Below are positions 35,357-45,459 of a stretch of DNA of 64,000 nt, in pieces. The stretch is taken from positions 3,213,501 to 3,277,500 of the forward strand of contig NZ_CP028908.1 in NCBI RefSeq assembly GCF_024181725.1, read 5' to 3'. Under the pieces are notes generated by a model. It saw only the letters and a list, made by a program, of their open reading frames with translations. It made no database searches and was not told where the DNA came from. Source of the DNA: Bradyrhizobium sp. WD16. Its GTDB lineage: Bacteria; Pseudomonadota; Alphaproteobacteria; Rhizobiales; Xanthobacteraceae. Every line of letters starts with the position of its first letter. The first letter of the stretch is position 1. The position numbers were made by a program, and so were the translations under genes.

Positions 35357-35611
35357 GTCCGGCGCGACCTGATGCCGCAAGCGGCGGAAAAACCGCTGAT
35401 TCTGCTCACGAAGTGCCGCCGTTGCCGCGAATCCGAATCGATCCGGGGCTCGAACTCGTCTCGCCCTTGGACGTTTTGATTGCGCCAGATCGAACATCAC
35501 CTATGTGAATTGGATGATGATCATCCTGCGAAATGGGGTTGGCGGGGGTGATTTGCGCCTCGTGCTGATATTACCGAACCATTGCCGCTGTTGACAGGGA
35601 CGCAGCCTGAC

Positions 35612-36616
35612 ATGGGACAAAAGGACAGAATACGGGACGACTGTTCGGGGACGGCACCGCTCGACGCCTTCGGCGTCATGCGGAGCGATGACGTGGAATT
35701 TGCCCGGCATGCCGTATTGAACACCTACGGCGCGACACGTTTCGACAGGATCGGGCGGGCGGCGGATTTTGCGGCCAAGGCCAATTTCGTCAAACTCGGG
35801 CCGATCGCGCTGTCGTATTGCGAATATTCCGGGCACGTCGAAATCGATTTTCCCGGCGCGCGCTTCTTGCGGCAGCAGTTCTGCCTGGGCGGCGCCGGCC
35901 GTACCCGCTACGGATCGCGACAAATCGAGATCGATGCCGAGAACTGGTCGGCCATGGTGCCGGCCGGGGCCGATGTCAGCTTCGACTACAAGCCCTCGTT
36001 CCGCCAGGTGATCATGTGGCTCGACTGCGACGCGCTCGAGCGCGCCTACGCGGCGATGACCGGCGGGCTGAACGGCAGCCTTGCCTTCAACGTCCAGGGC
36101 GATCCGAACTCTCCCGCGATGCAGGCGTTGCGCCGCGCGGTTGCCTTTCTGGTCGATGAACTGGACGTCGCCGGCAACGATGCATCACCGCTGGCGCTCG
36201 CCGAAATCCAGGACGTGGTGCTGGGCCGCTTCCTGCTCGGCCACCAGCCCGAACTGATCCGGGACGAGCCGATCAAGGTGCCGCAGCGACCGCGGATGCG
36301 CCGGCTCGAGGAATATCTGCGCGAGAACTGGAACCAGCCGTTGACGATCGAGGTGCTGGCGGAAACCACCGGGGTCGGCGCCCGCAGCATCTTCCGCTAC
36401 TTCAAGGAGACGCGCGGCTGCACGCCGCTCGATTTCATGAAGACCCTGCGGCTCGAGCAGGCGCGGCGCGCGCTGCAGCAGCCCGGCGACGGCACCACGG
36501 TATCGGCGGAGGCCTTGCGCTGCGGCTTCAACAATATGGGACATTTCGCCAAGGACTACCGCCGCAAGTTCGGCGAATTGCCGTCCGAGACGCTGCTCAA
36601 GGCGCGGATGCGCTAG
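35612..36616 (+). CDS. AraC-family transcriptional regulator
   Basis: The 334-residue protein has an N-terminal sensing domain of the AraC-binding-like type (about 20-200) and a C-terminal double helix-turn-helix (about 235-330: LTIEVLAETTGVGARSIFRYF, then EALRCGFNNMGHFAKDYRRKFG). Similar regulators control aromatic-compound dioxygenases, but no catabolic genes are adjacent and the target is unknown. The ATG at 35612 is the first ATG; no strong ribosome site is seen. The stop codon TAG (36614-36616) is the last three bases of the CTAG that begins the 166-bp repeat. Confidence 0.85.
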   Translation: MGQKDRIRDDCSGTAPLDAFGVMRSDDVEFARHAVLNTYGATRFDRIGRAADFAAKANFVKLGPIALSYCEYSGHVEIDFPGARFLRQQFCLGGAGRTRYGSRQIEIDAENWSAMVPAGADVSFDYKPSFRQVIMWLDCDALERAYAAMTGGLNGSLAFNVQGDPNSPAMQALRRAVAFLVDELDVAGNDASPLALAEIQDVVLGRFLLGHQPELIRDEPIKVPQRPRMRRLEEYLRENWNQPLTIEVLAETTGVGARSIFRYFKETRGCTPLDFMKTLRLEQARRALQQPGDGTTVSAEALRCGFNNMGHFAKDYRRKFGELPSETLLKARMR

Positions 36617-36778
36617 TGTGGCGTCTCGCAATTGCCTATGCCCTTCGCGGCAAGCCCCTGTAGGCAATTGCGAGACATAAGCCGCACTAGCTTTTTGATT
36701 TTGCTAGTGTCCCGATGTCTCCGAATGACCGTGCGAGGGTGAGGCAAATGAAGCGGTCATTCGGAGACAGGACACTAG
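36613..36778. repeat. 166-bp CTAG-bounded two-hairpin element, copy 3
   Basis: Hairpin B spans 36613-36690, the spacer CTTTTTGATTTTG 36691-36703 and hairpin A 36704-36778. Its first CTAG overlaps the stop codon of the AraC gene, and its last CTAG holds the left TA of the IS630 element. Confidence 0.87.
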
Positions 36779-36858
36779 TCGCTCGCTTCAAATAATTTGA
36801 AAGGATGGAGAATTTGTGATTCGATTCGATCGTCTCGACGCGAGCGCCGGAGAGGATC

Positions 36859-37383
36859 ATGGCTGCGACGGAAATTTCGGTAAAGAAGTATGTTGTGCGG
36901 CTGAGCGGCGAGGAACGCGAACAGCTTGAAACGCTGATACGGAAGGGCAAGAGCGCAGCTCAAAAGCTGCTGAAGGCGCGAATATTGTTGAAGGCCGATG
37001 TCTCGGAAGCCGGCGAAGGTTGGAGTGACAGCCGGATCATTAAGGCGTTCGATACCAGCGTTTCCATGGTTTACCGAGTGCGGAAGCAACTGGTGGAAGA
37101 AGGCTTCGAGGCGGTATTGAGCCGTAAGCAGCGCGCAACACCGGGGGTTGCGCGGATTTTTGACGGTGAGAAGGAAGCCAAACTGATTGCCCTGGCTTGT
37201 TCCGAACCTCCCAAGGGACGCGCACGCTGGACCCTGCGGCTACTGGAGCAAAAAGTCGTAGAACTCCATATTGTTGATCGTGCCAGCGACTCGACGATCG
37301 GGCGGGCACTAAAAAAAACACTCTCCAGCCCCATCGCCGACAGTGCTGGGTCATCCCGCCGAAAGCCAATAGTGCGTTCGTAG
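36859..37383 (+). CDS. IS630 transposase, N-terminal part (frame A)
   Basis: The 174-residue frame holds the DNA-binding helix-turn-helix region (about 20-95, with WSDSRIIKAFDTSVSMVYRV) and the start of the linker to the catalytic domain. The ATG at 36859 has GGAGAGG 4 bases ahead. From the run of eight A at 37311-37318 the reading shifts to frame B: after RALKK the frame-A sequence becomes unrelated (TLSSPIADS), whereas frame B continues KNTLQPHRRQCWVIPPKA, which fits the family. A -1 slip on the A-run would make a 383-residue transposase. Confidence 0.85.
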   Translation: MAATEISVKKYVVRLSGEEREQLETLIRKGKSAAQKLLKARILLKADVSEAGEGWSDSRIIKAFDTSVSMVYRVRKQLVEEGFEAVLSRKQRATPGVARIFDGEKEAKLIALACSEPPKGRARWTLRLLEQKVVELHIVDRASDSTIGRALKKTLSSPIADSAGSSRRKPIVRS

Positions 37384-37388
37384 CCGCC

Positions 37389-38009
37389 ATGGAGGACGTG
37401 CTGGCCGTCTACACCCGGCCACGCGATCCCGACTACCCGCTGGTTTGCCTGGACGAGAGCTCAAAGCAACTCCTCGCCGAGACGCGCATGCCGATTCCGA
37501 TGAAGCGTGGGCGCCCGGCTCGTTGCGATTACGAGTACAAACGCAACGGCACCGCCAATCTCTTCATGATGTTTGCTCCGCTCGAAGGCTGGCGCCATGT
37601 CAAAGTCACCGATCGCCATACCGCCGTGGATTATGCTCACGTCCTGAAGGACTTGGCCGATGTCCACTTCGCCGGCGCCAAGACCATCGTTCTGATCCAG
37701 GACAATCTCAACATCCACAGCAAGGCGTCACTCTATGAAGCCTTTCCGGCCCCTGAGGCCAGGCGGCTGGTCGAGCGCTTTGAATGGCATTACACACCAA
37801 AGCACGGCAGTTGGCTTGATCTCGCCGAGTCCGAACTCGGCGTCCTATCGTCCCAATGCCTCGATCGACGGATTCCCGACAAACAGACCCTCGCCGAGGA
37901 AATCGCCGCCTGGGAGAAAGACCGCAATGCCAACCACACCAAGGCAAACTGGCACTTCACAACTCCCAATGCTCGCATCAAACTCAAGCACCTTTACCCT
38001 TCAATCTGA
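37389..38009 (+). CDS. IS630 transposase, C-terminal DDE part (frame B)
   Basis: The frame contains the catalytic domain: first Asp in VCLDESSKQ, second Asp in LIQDNLNIHS, and the Glu in LDLAESELG. All three acidic residues of the DDE triad are present, so the enzyme may be active if the frames are joined. The ATG at 37389 is internal to the joined protein (AFVAAMEDVL); real translation of this part most likely comes from frameshifting at 37311-37318, because coding similarity extends upstream of the ATG in this frame. Confidence 0.85.
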   Translation: MEDVLAVYTRPRDPDYPLVCLDESSKQLLAETRMPIPMKRGRPARCDYEYKRNGTANLFMMFAPLEGWRHVKVTDRHTAVDYAHVLKDLADVHFAGAKTIVLIQDNLNIHSKASLYEAFPAPEARRLVERFEWHYTPKHGSWLDLAESELGVLSSQCLDRRIPDKQTLAEEIAAWEKDRNANHTKANWHFTTPNARIKLKHLYPSI

Positions 38010-38022
38010 ATGAATCGGGCGA

Positions 38023-38189
38023 CTAGTGCGGCGTCTCGCAATTGCCTACCGCCTTTGCGGCAAGCCTCTCGTAGGCAATTGCGAGACATAAGCCACACTA
38101 GCACTTTGATTTTGCTAGTGTCCTTATGTCTCCGAATGACCGTGCGAGCATGAGGCAAATGGAGCGGTCATTCGGAGACAGGACACTAG
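38023..38189. repeat. 166-bp-type CTAG-bounded element, copy 4 (167 bp)
   Basis: Hairpin B (38023-38101, one base longer than the others), spacer CACTTTGATTTTG (38102-38114) and hairpin A (38115-38189). It follows the right end of the IS630 element and shares its last CTAG with a degraded type C hairpin. Confidence 0.87.
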
Positions 38190-38235
38190 TGTCCCCTTGT
38201 TTCCAACGTTCGTATCCCTTTGCAGCGAACGCTCA
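38186..38235. repeat. Type C hairpin, copy 3, right arm lost
   Basis: It begins CTAGTGTCCCCTTGTTTCC and continues with AACGTTCGTA and an inner part that is the inverse of the inner part of the copy at 18060 (CCCTTTGCAGCG). The closing arm with GGGACACTAG is missing. The ArsB-like gene ends 45 bases further on, on the other strand. Confidence 0.6.
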
Positions 38236-38280
38236 TATCAGCGTCTTGCTCCCGCGAGGCGGTGCCGAGGTTCGCAGCTG

Positions 38281-39552
38281 CTATGGTTGCGAGAGCGCCA
38301 GTCCCGCCAATGCCAGCAGCAGCGCCGGGGTCATCACGACGGCGCCGATCATCAGGAAGCGCAGCGCCGAGATGTGTTCGCCTTCGCGGCGCAGCGCGAT
38401 CAGCCACAGGATGGTGGCGAGCGAGCCCGTCACCGACAAATTCGGACCGAGATCGACCCCGATCAGGATGGCCGCGGTGATCTCCGGCGTCACCGCGGCG
38501 TTCTGACTGGTGGTGGCCGCGATCAGTCCCATCGGCAGATTGTTGATGAGGTTCGAGCCGAACGCCACGGCAAGGCCGGTCATCCAGGCGGTGGCATGCG
38601 GCGAGGCGGCGGCCGCCGCCTTGAGCGCGCGCGCCAGGGCCGGCAGGACGCCGGTACGGTTGAGGCCCTCGACCAGGATGAACAGGCCGGCCACCAGCGG
38701 CAGCACCGACCAGGAAATGCCGCGCAGGATCAGGATCGGAGGGATCCTGCCGATGGTCATCACCACCAGCGCGACCGCGACACCGGCGACGAAGGTGGGC
38801 AGGCCGAGATCGGCGCCGCGCGCCGACGCGGCGATCAGAGCGGCTGCGGTGGCCAGGATGCCGATCGCGGCGACGGCGCCGCCCTTCGACAATGGCGGGA
38901 TCGACGGCGCCTCCGCAACTTTCTGCCTGAGCGCGTGCCGCTGGGTCAGGCGCAGTGCGACGTAGGTCGCGGCGATGGCGAGCGCCGAGGGCACGGTGAA
39001 GAGGCGCAGCCAATCGCGCAGCGGCGGCATGGCCTCGCCGAACACGACGAGATTGGCGGGATTGGAGATCGGCAGCACGAAGCTCGCCGCATTGGCGATG
39101 AAGGCGCAGATCAGGAGATAAGGCAGCGGCTCGACCTTCGCCGTGCGCGTGGCGGCATAGACCGCCGGGGTCAGGACCACCGCGGTCGCGTCGTTGGAGA
39201 GGAAGGTCGTGACGACGATCCCGACCGCATAGACGATCAAGAACAGCCGCTTGGCCGAGCCGCGCGCCTCGGCCGCGGCGCGCGCCGCCAGCCAGTCGAA
39301 CAGCTTCTCCTCGCGGGCCACTTCCGCGAGCAGCATCATGCCGATCAGGAAGAGATAGACGTCGAGGCCCTTGCCGGCGGCAGCAACGGCGTCGGGCCAC
39401 GGCAGCAGGTTGAGGGCGACGAGCAGCGCGGCACCGGCCAGAGCAAAGACGAATTCCGGCATGTTCCACGGCCGTGCGATCACGCCGAAAGTGGCGAGCG
39501 CGGCGATGCCGCAGGTCAGCGCCAGCGACAGGCTGGGATCGGCTGGCAGCAT
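38281..39552 (-). CDS. ArsB/NhaD-type anion permease (arsenite efflux-like)
   Basis: The 423-residue membrane protein has about 11 hydrophobic segments and the ion-transporter superfamily motifs FLSNDATAVVLTP and ANAASFVLPISNPANLVVF, which are typical of ArsB and related SLC13/CitM permeases. It may extrude arsenite, or may carry another anion: no arsR, arsC or arsA is adjacent. The ATG at 39552 has GGGAGAG about 7 bases ahead; the 105 open codons upstream are non-coding in character. Confidence 0.82.
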   Translation of the reverse strand: MLPADPSLSLALTCGIAALATFGVIARPWNMPEFVFALAGAALLVALNLLPWPDAVAAAGKGLDVYLFLIGMMLLAEVAREEKLFDWLAARAAAEARGSAKRLFLIVYAVGIVVTTFLSNDATAVVLTPAVYAATRTAKVEPLPYLLICAFIANAASFVLPISNPANLVVFGEAMPPLRDWLRLFTVPSALAIAATYVALRLTQRHALRQKVAEAPSIPPLSKGGAVAAIGILATAAALIAASARGADLGLPTFVAGVAVALVVMTIGRIPPILILRGISWSVLPLVAGLFILVEGLNRTGVLPALARALKAAAAASPHATAWMTGLAVAFGSNLINNLPMGLIAATTSQNAAVTPEITAAILIGVDLGPNLSVTGSLATILWLIALRREGEHISALRFLMIGAVVMTPALLLALAGLALSQP

Positions 39553-39865
39553 CAACGCTCTCCCGGCGCGCCGATGCCGAAACGGAAGAAGCTCTTGCGA
39601 TCGTTCAAGTCCTGCATCGTCGTCCTGCGCCTTCTTCCGCCAACAGCTGCGGTGCGTCCCCGGGATGCCACGGGCGTGGCATTCGCCGACCTGCCCGGCG
39701 ATTGTCGCCGCGGCGCAGGCTGTGCGGCCTTGATGGCGCCGCGTCAAGTCGAGCGTCCGTGACCCGCGCCCGTTTCGGTTTGGTGTTCCTGCGGCGAGCT
39801 TGTAGAACGGCCGGACTTCCGAAGCGGCGGTGAGACGCCCACGCTCAGCACATCGAGGCAATATC

Positions 39866-40876
39866 ATGGATTATCGCAAGCTCGGCCGCAGCGGCCTTAC
39901 GGTCTCGCCGCTCTGTCTCGGCACCATGATGTTCGGTGACGCGACCGACGAGGTTGCGTCCGAAAACATCATCGCCATGGCCCGGGAAGCCGGCGTCAAT
40001 TTCATCGATACGGCCGATGCTTATTCGCAAGGCAGGTCGGAAGTCATCGTCGGCCGGGCGATCGCGCGCCAGCGGCACGACTGGGTGCTGGCCACCAAGG
40101 CCGCCAATGCCATGGGCGAGGGCGTCAACCGCCGCGGCCTGTCGCGCAAATGGTTGCTGCAGGCTGCGGACGAGAGTCTGCGCCGTCTCGGCACCGACTA
40201 TCTCGACATCTATTACCTGCACCGGGAGGACCACGCGACGCCGCTGGAGGAGACGGTCCGCGCCATGGCCGACCTGATCCGGCAGGGAAAGGTGCGCTAT
40301 TTCGGCGTGTCGAACCATCGCGCCTGGCGCATCGCCGAGATCTGCAACATCTGCGACCGGCTCGGCATCGACCGCCCGGTGGTGAGCCAGCCCTACTACA
40401 ACGCCATGAACCGAATGCCCGAGGTCGAGCAGTTGCCGGCCTGCGGCTATTACGGCCTCGGGGTGGTGCCCTATTCGCCGCTGGCGCGCGGCGTGCTCAC
40501 GGGCAAATACGCGCCCGACAGCCGGCCGGAGCAGGGCACGAGGGCGGCACGCAACGACAGCCGCATGATGCAGACCGAATGGCGGCCGGAATCCCTGCGG
40601 ATCGCCCAGATGATCAAGACCCATGCCGAGGCTCGCGGCATCACCGCCGGGCAGTTCGCCGTCGCCTGGGTGCTGAACAACCGTCTGGTCTCGTCGGTGA
40701 TCGCCGGCCCGCGCACGGCCGAGCAATGGGACGATTACGTCAAGGCGCTCGCTTATCGCTTCACCGCCGATGATGAAGCCTTGATCGATGCGATGGTGGT
40801 GACCGGTCATCCCTCGACACCCGGCTTCAACGATCCGGCTTATCCGATCGAGGGCCGTTCGCAGCGCAACGCCTGA
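39866..40876 (+). CDS. Aldo/keto reductase
   Basis: The 336-residue NADP(H)-dependent oxidoreductase has the catalytic set D48, Y53, K78 and H119 (DTADAYSQG, LATKAAN, YYLHRED) in a TIM-barrel order, and the C-terminal cofactor region SSVIAGPRTAEQ. The natural substrate is unknown. The ATG at 39866 has GAGG 8 bases ahead. It is followed 16 bases later by the SulP transporter on the same strand, so the two may be cotranscribed. Confidence 0.9.
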   Translation: MDYRKLGRSGLTVSPLCLGTMMFGDATDEVASENIIAMAREAGVNFIDTADAYSQGRSEVIVGRAIARQRHDWVLATKAANAMGEGVNRRGLSRKWLLQAADESLRRLGTDYLDIYYLHREDHATPLEETVRAMADLIRQGKVRYFGVSNHRAWRIAEICNICDRLGIDRPVVSQPYYNAMNRMPEVEQLPACGYYGLGVVPYSPLARGVLTGKYAPDSRPEQGTRAARNDSRMMQTEWRPESLRIAQMIKTHAEARGITAGQFAVAWVLNNRLVSSVIAGPRTAEQWDDYVKALAYRFTADDEALIDAMVVTGHPSTPGFNDPAYPIEGRSQRNA

Positions 40877-40892
40877 GCGGACGGGACAAGGG

Positions 40893-42638
40893 ATGGCGCG
40901 CGCAGCGAAACACTTCGGCTCACAGCACTCCGAGGCGCCGGCCTCGCGATGGGCATTTCGGTCCTTCCGGGGTTACCGCGCCAGGGATATCGGGCGGGAC
41001 CTGATCGCCGGCCTGACGCTGGCGGCCATCGCCATCCCCGAGCAGATGGCGACCGCCGGGCTCGGTGGTTTTGCGCCGCAGATCGGCTTCTTCGCCATGA
41101 TTGCCGGCTCGCTCGCCTTTGCCGCGCTTGGTGGCAGCAGGTTCTTGTCGAGCGGCGCGGACTCGACCATCACGCCGATCTTCGCCGGCGGACTGGCGCT
41201 GCTGGCGGCCCAGGGCAGTCCCGACTATGCGGCGATGGCCGCCCTGCTGGCGCTGATGGTCGGTGTCATGCTGATGCTCAGCGGCGTGTTCCGGTTCGGC
41301 TTCGTCGCCGATCTGCTGTCGGTGCCGGTGACGACCGGGTTCCTGGTCGGGATCGCCGCGCACATCGTCATCTCCCAGTTGCCGGCGATCCTCGGCGTCC
41401 CAACGCCCCAGGGGGCGATGCTGCAGCGGTTGCTCGTTCTCCTCGGTCATCTCGGTCACGCCGACATGGCGCCGGCCGTCACCGGTCTCGGTGTGCTTGC
41501 CGTCATCCTGATCGCCGAACGGATCGACGGTCGCATACCGGGGGCGCTGATCGCGCTGGCGATGGCGAGCGCGGCGGTGGCGGCGTTCGGCCTGTCGCCA
41601 CGGGTCGCCGTGCTCGGCGCCGTTCCGGCGGCTTCGCCACACCTCAGCCTGCCGCTGGTCGATCCCACGGCGGTGCTGCGGCTATTGCCGCTCGCCCTGA
41701 TCATCGCGGTGGTGGTGATGGTGCAGACTGCCGCGACCTCGCGCTCATTTCCCGATCATCAGGACAGGTCGCCGGACGTCGATCGCGACTTCGTCGGGAT
41801 TGGAGCCGGCAGCCTGCTCGCCGGTCTGATCGGCGCCTTCCCGGTGAATGCCAGTCCGCCGCGCACGGCCGTGGCGGCCGAGAGCGGCGCGCGCTCCCAG
41901 CTCGCCGGGATCGTCTCGGTGGTGACGGCGCTGGTGTTGTTGCTGTTCGGCTCGGCGTTGCTCGGTCGCGTACCTGACGCAGGTCTCGCCGGCGTGCTGC
42001 TGTTCGTCGCCATCCGCATCACGCGCGTGCGCCAGATGGCCGATATCCTGCGTCAGTCGCCAGGCGAATTCATGCTGGTGGTTGCCACCGCGGCCGCCAT
42101 CATCGTGCTGCCGATCGAGGAGGGCGTGGCGATCGGCATCGTGCTGTCGCTTCTGCACGGCATCTGGAGCATCACGCGCGCGCGCGCCATCCGTTTCGTC
42201 CGCGTGCCCGGCAGTTCGATCTGGTGGCCGACGCATCCGGATCTGCAGGGCGAGGACGTCCCGAAGGTGCTGGTGATCGGCTTTCAGGCGCCGCTGTCGT
42301 TCCTCAATGCCGATCTTTTCCGGCGTGACGCCGATGCGTTGCTGCAGGCCGCAGGATCTTCGCCACGGCTGCTCGTCATCGAAGCTACCGGCGTGGTGGA
42401 GATCGACTTCACCGCAGCGCAGGTGCTGCGTGGCGTCATCAGCCGTGCCCGCGCCGCCGGCATCGATGTGGCGATCGCCCGGCTGGAATCCGAACGTGCT
42501 CATGCCGCCATGCAGCGCTATGGCATCGTCGACCTGTTGGGCGCCGATCACCTCACCCGCAGCGTTGAGGAAGCGGTGCGGGTTTTCGGTCCTGACCAGC
42601 ATCAGGCCGTTCCGCCGGCGGATACGGCAGACGCGTGA
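40893..42638 (+). CDS. SulP family inorganic anion transporter with STAS domain
   Basis: The 581-residue protein has an N-terminal membrane region (about 28-420) with the SulP signature around LIAGLTLAAIAIPEQMATAGL and a C-terminal cytoplasmic STAS domain (about 445-560, LLVIEATGVVEIDFTAAQVL). It is expected to import sulfate, bicarbonate or a similar anion. The RHH/DUF4169 gene pair converges on it with 9 bases between the stops. Confidence 0.9.
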   Translation: MARAAKHFGSQHSEAPASRWAFRSFRGYRARDIGRDLIAGLTLAAIAIPEQMATAGLGGFAPQIGFFAMIAGSLAFAALGGSRFLSSGADSTITPIFAGGLALLAAQGSPDYAAMAALLALMVGVMLMLSGVFRFGFVADLLSVPVTTGFLVGIAAHIVISQLPAILGVPTPQGAMLQRLLVLLGHLGHADMAPAVTGLGVLAVILIAERIDGRIPGALIALAMASAAVAAFGLSPRVAVLGAVPAASPHLSLPLVDPTAVLRLLPLALIIAVVVMVQTAATSRSFPDHQDRSPDVDRDFVGIGAGSLLAGLIGAFPVNASPPRTAVAAESGARSQLAGIVSVVTALVLLLFGSALLGRVPDAGLAGVLLFVAIRITRVRQMADILRQSPGEFMLVVATAAAIIVLPIEEGVAIGIVLSLLHGIWSITRARAIRFVRVPGSSIWWPTHPDLQGEDVPKVLVIGFQAPLSFLNADLFRRDADALLQAAGSSPRLLVIEATGVVEIDFTAAQVLRGVISRARAAGIDVAIARLESERAHAAMQRYGIVDLLGADHLTRSVEEAVRVFGPDQHQAVPPADTADA

Positions 42639-42647
42639 CGCTTGGCG

Positions 42648-42929
42648 TCAGCCGGCGGTGTGAAGATGAGCCAGCGGCGCCACGTCGGGACGGATGTCGG
42701 CTTCCGCCTGTTCGGCGCGCTTGCGAAAGTGATCAAGCACGAACAGACGGATGGCAGACGAGAGGTTGCCCTGCTGACGGCGATTGTCGATCTCGCCGAC
42801 AAGTTCTGAAAGAGTCAGGTCGCGGGCACTGGAAATTTCTTTCATGGCGCTCCAGAACGCCTCTTCCAGACTGACGCTGGTCTTGTGACCAGCAACGACG
42901 ATCGAGCGCTTGACCACCGGCGATTTCAT
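42648..42929 (-). CDS. Ribbon-helix-helix domain protein (RHH_4)
   Basis: The 93-residue protein begins MKSPVVKRSIVVAGHKTSVSLE, a beta-strand followed by helices (FWSAMKEISSARDLTLSELVGEID and SSAIRLFVLDHFRKRAE), which is the ribbon-helix-helix DNA-binding pattern of PF13467-like proteins. It probably binds DNA as a dimer; targets are unknown. Its ATG overlaps the TGA of the DUF4169 gene by 4 bases, so the two are translationally coupled. The family is sometimes annotated as an arylsulfate sulfotransferase-like protein, which the sequence does not support. Confidence 0.8.
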   Translation of the reverse strand: MKSPVVKRSIVVAGHKTSVSLEEAFWSAMKEISSARDLTLSELVGEIDNRRQQGNLSSAIRLFVLDHFRKRAEQAEADIRPDVAPLAHLHTAG

Positions 42930-43114
42930 GGTTCGTCCTCGCGTGACAGGCGGTGTTGGTCGAGATGCGTATCGTCGCGACGCGCCTGAGCTTCGTCGCG
43001 GAGACGTTCAGCCTTGCTGCGTCCATACTTGGCGCGGTTGGCGCCGGCCTTGCTGTCGGCTTCGGCCCGGGCTGCGCGCTTTCTGAAGCGGTTGAGGTTG
43101 ACGATCTCACCCAT
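42926..43114 (-). CDS. DUF4169 small basic protein
   Basis: The 62-residue protein starts MGEIVNLNRFRKRAAR and is dominated by Arg, Lys, Ala and Glu, probably one long helix. This is the DUF4169 pattern, a family found next to the RHH_4 gene in many Rhizobiales. The function is unknown; the pairing suggests the two proteins work together. The region upstream carries an AT-rich tandem repeat. Confidence 0.78.
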   Translation of the reverse strand: MGEIVNLNRFRKRAARAEADSKAGANRAKYGRSKAERLRDEAQARRDDTHLDQHRLSREDEP

Positions 43115-43190
43115 GGTCTTTCCTCATGACCGAGATCGGTAGGGCGGTGTTGATCTTTGTCAAAAAGTCCCCGACCGCTCGAACCACATT

Positions 43191-43253
43191 TCAATAAATG
43201 ATAATTTAACCACGCTATCGACTCAATAAATGATAATTTAACACGCTATCGAC
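43191..43253. repeat. AT-rich tandem direct repeat, two copies
   Basis: A 32-base unit (43191-43222) is followed directly by a 31-base copy (43223-43253) that differs by one missing C. Each copy has TCAATAAATGATAATTTAA followed by a short tail CACGCTATCGAC. It lies 76 bases upstream of the DUF4169 start and stands out in this GC-rich region, so it could hold the promoter or an operator for the DUF4169-RHH pair. Confidence 0.8.
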
Positions 43254-43379
43254 GGTAAAAACAGCGCCAGATCCTGCCAATTCGACGGTCGTCGATTCCA
43301 GGCGGATGCAAATAGTGGCCTCATTTTTGCGACTTGGCGCGAGGGGGGATTGCCGCGTTGCAGCGTATGCCGCCCAGGC

Positions 43380-44813
<1,434 letters not shown>

Positions 44814-44902
44814 GGCGTATCCGTCCTGGCGCATCCATCCGGGCTGATCAACGAGGCGTCACACCCGATCGGCGATGCGGGCTTACTTTCTTGCAGGGAA
44901 GC

Positions 44903-45400
44903 TTATTTCTTGCGGAAACGGTCGAGCCGCACCACCTCGGCGCCCTCGCTCGGCTTGGCGGCCTCGTCGGCGGGCGGCACGGCGACTTCGGGCGGTGTCG
45001 GCGCGGCCGGCTCCTCGGCAGCCGGCGCGGCGGTGGCCTCAGGTTCCGATGGTTCGAACTGCAGTCCGAACTGTACCGAAGGATCGAAGAAGCTCTTGAT
45101 GGCGCTGAACGGCACCATCAGCCGCTCGGGCGTGCCGCCGAACGACAGGCCGACTTCGAAATGATCGTCGGTGACCACCAGGTCCCAGAACTGGTGCTGG
45201 AGGATGATGGTCATTTCTTCCGGATACTGGGCGAGCAGGCGCGGCGACAGCTTCACGCCGTCGGCCTTGGAGAGGAAGGTAATGAAGAAATGGTGGTCGC
45301 CCGGCAAGCCATGCGCCGCCGCATCGGTCAGGACGCGGCGCAACACGCCTCGTAGCGCGTCGCGCGCAAGAACGTCATAGCGGATATGATCGGTGGGCAT
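44903..45400 (-). CDS. sspB: ClpXP adaptor SspB (alphaproteobacterial type)
   Basis: The 165-residue protein binds the SsrA tag of stalled-ribosome products and passes them to the ClpXP protease. The folded domain (about 1-110) contains FFITFLSKADGVKLSPRL and MTIILQHQFWDLVV, typical of the SspB fold. A Pro/Ala/Glu linker (about 118-150) leads to the short C-terminal ClpX-binding tail EVVRLDRFRKK. The ATG at 45400 was chosen because the fold begins there. The ssrA gene lies about 300 bases upstream on the same strand. Confidence 0.9.
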   Translation of the reverse strand: MPTDHIRYDVLARDALRGVLRRVLTDAAAHGLPGDHHFFITFLSKADGVKLSPRLLAQYPEEMTIILQHQFWDLVVTDDHFEVGLSFGGTPERLMVPFSAIKSFFDPSVQFGLQFEPSEPEATAAPAAEEPAAPTPPEVAVPPADEAAKPSEGAEVVRLDRFRKK

Positions 45401-45459
45401 CGCTCGTCCAGTCGTTTCGGCCAGGAATAGAGGGTGAGCCGGTCCGGCGTCTCTCCGCG

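Larger units (their letters stand above)
36778..38023 (+). mobile_element. IS630-family insertion sequence, 1246 bp
   Basis: The element is bounded by TA on both sides (36776-36777 and 38024-38025), the target duplication expected for IS630/Tc1-mariner transposons. The imperfect terminal inverted repeats begin GTCGCTCGCTTCA on the left and GTCGCCCGATTCA on the right (complement), about 19 of 27 positions alike. It encodes a transposase in two frames. Removing it and one TA joins GGACACTAG of repeat copy 3 to CTAGTGCGGCGTC of copy 4 at a single CTAG, so it inserted into a pre-existing repeat array. Confidence 0.9.
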
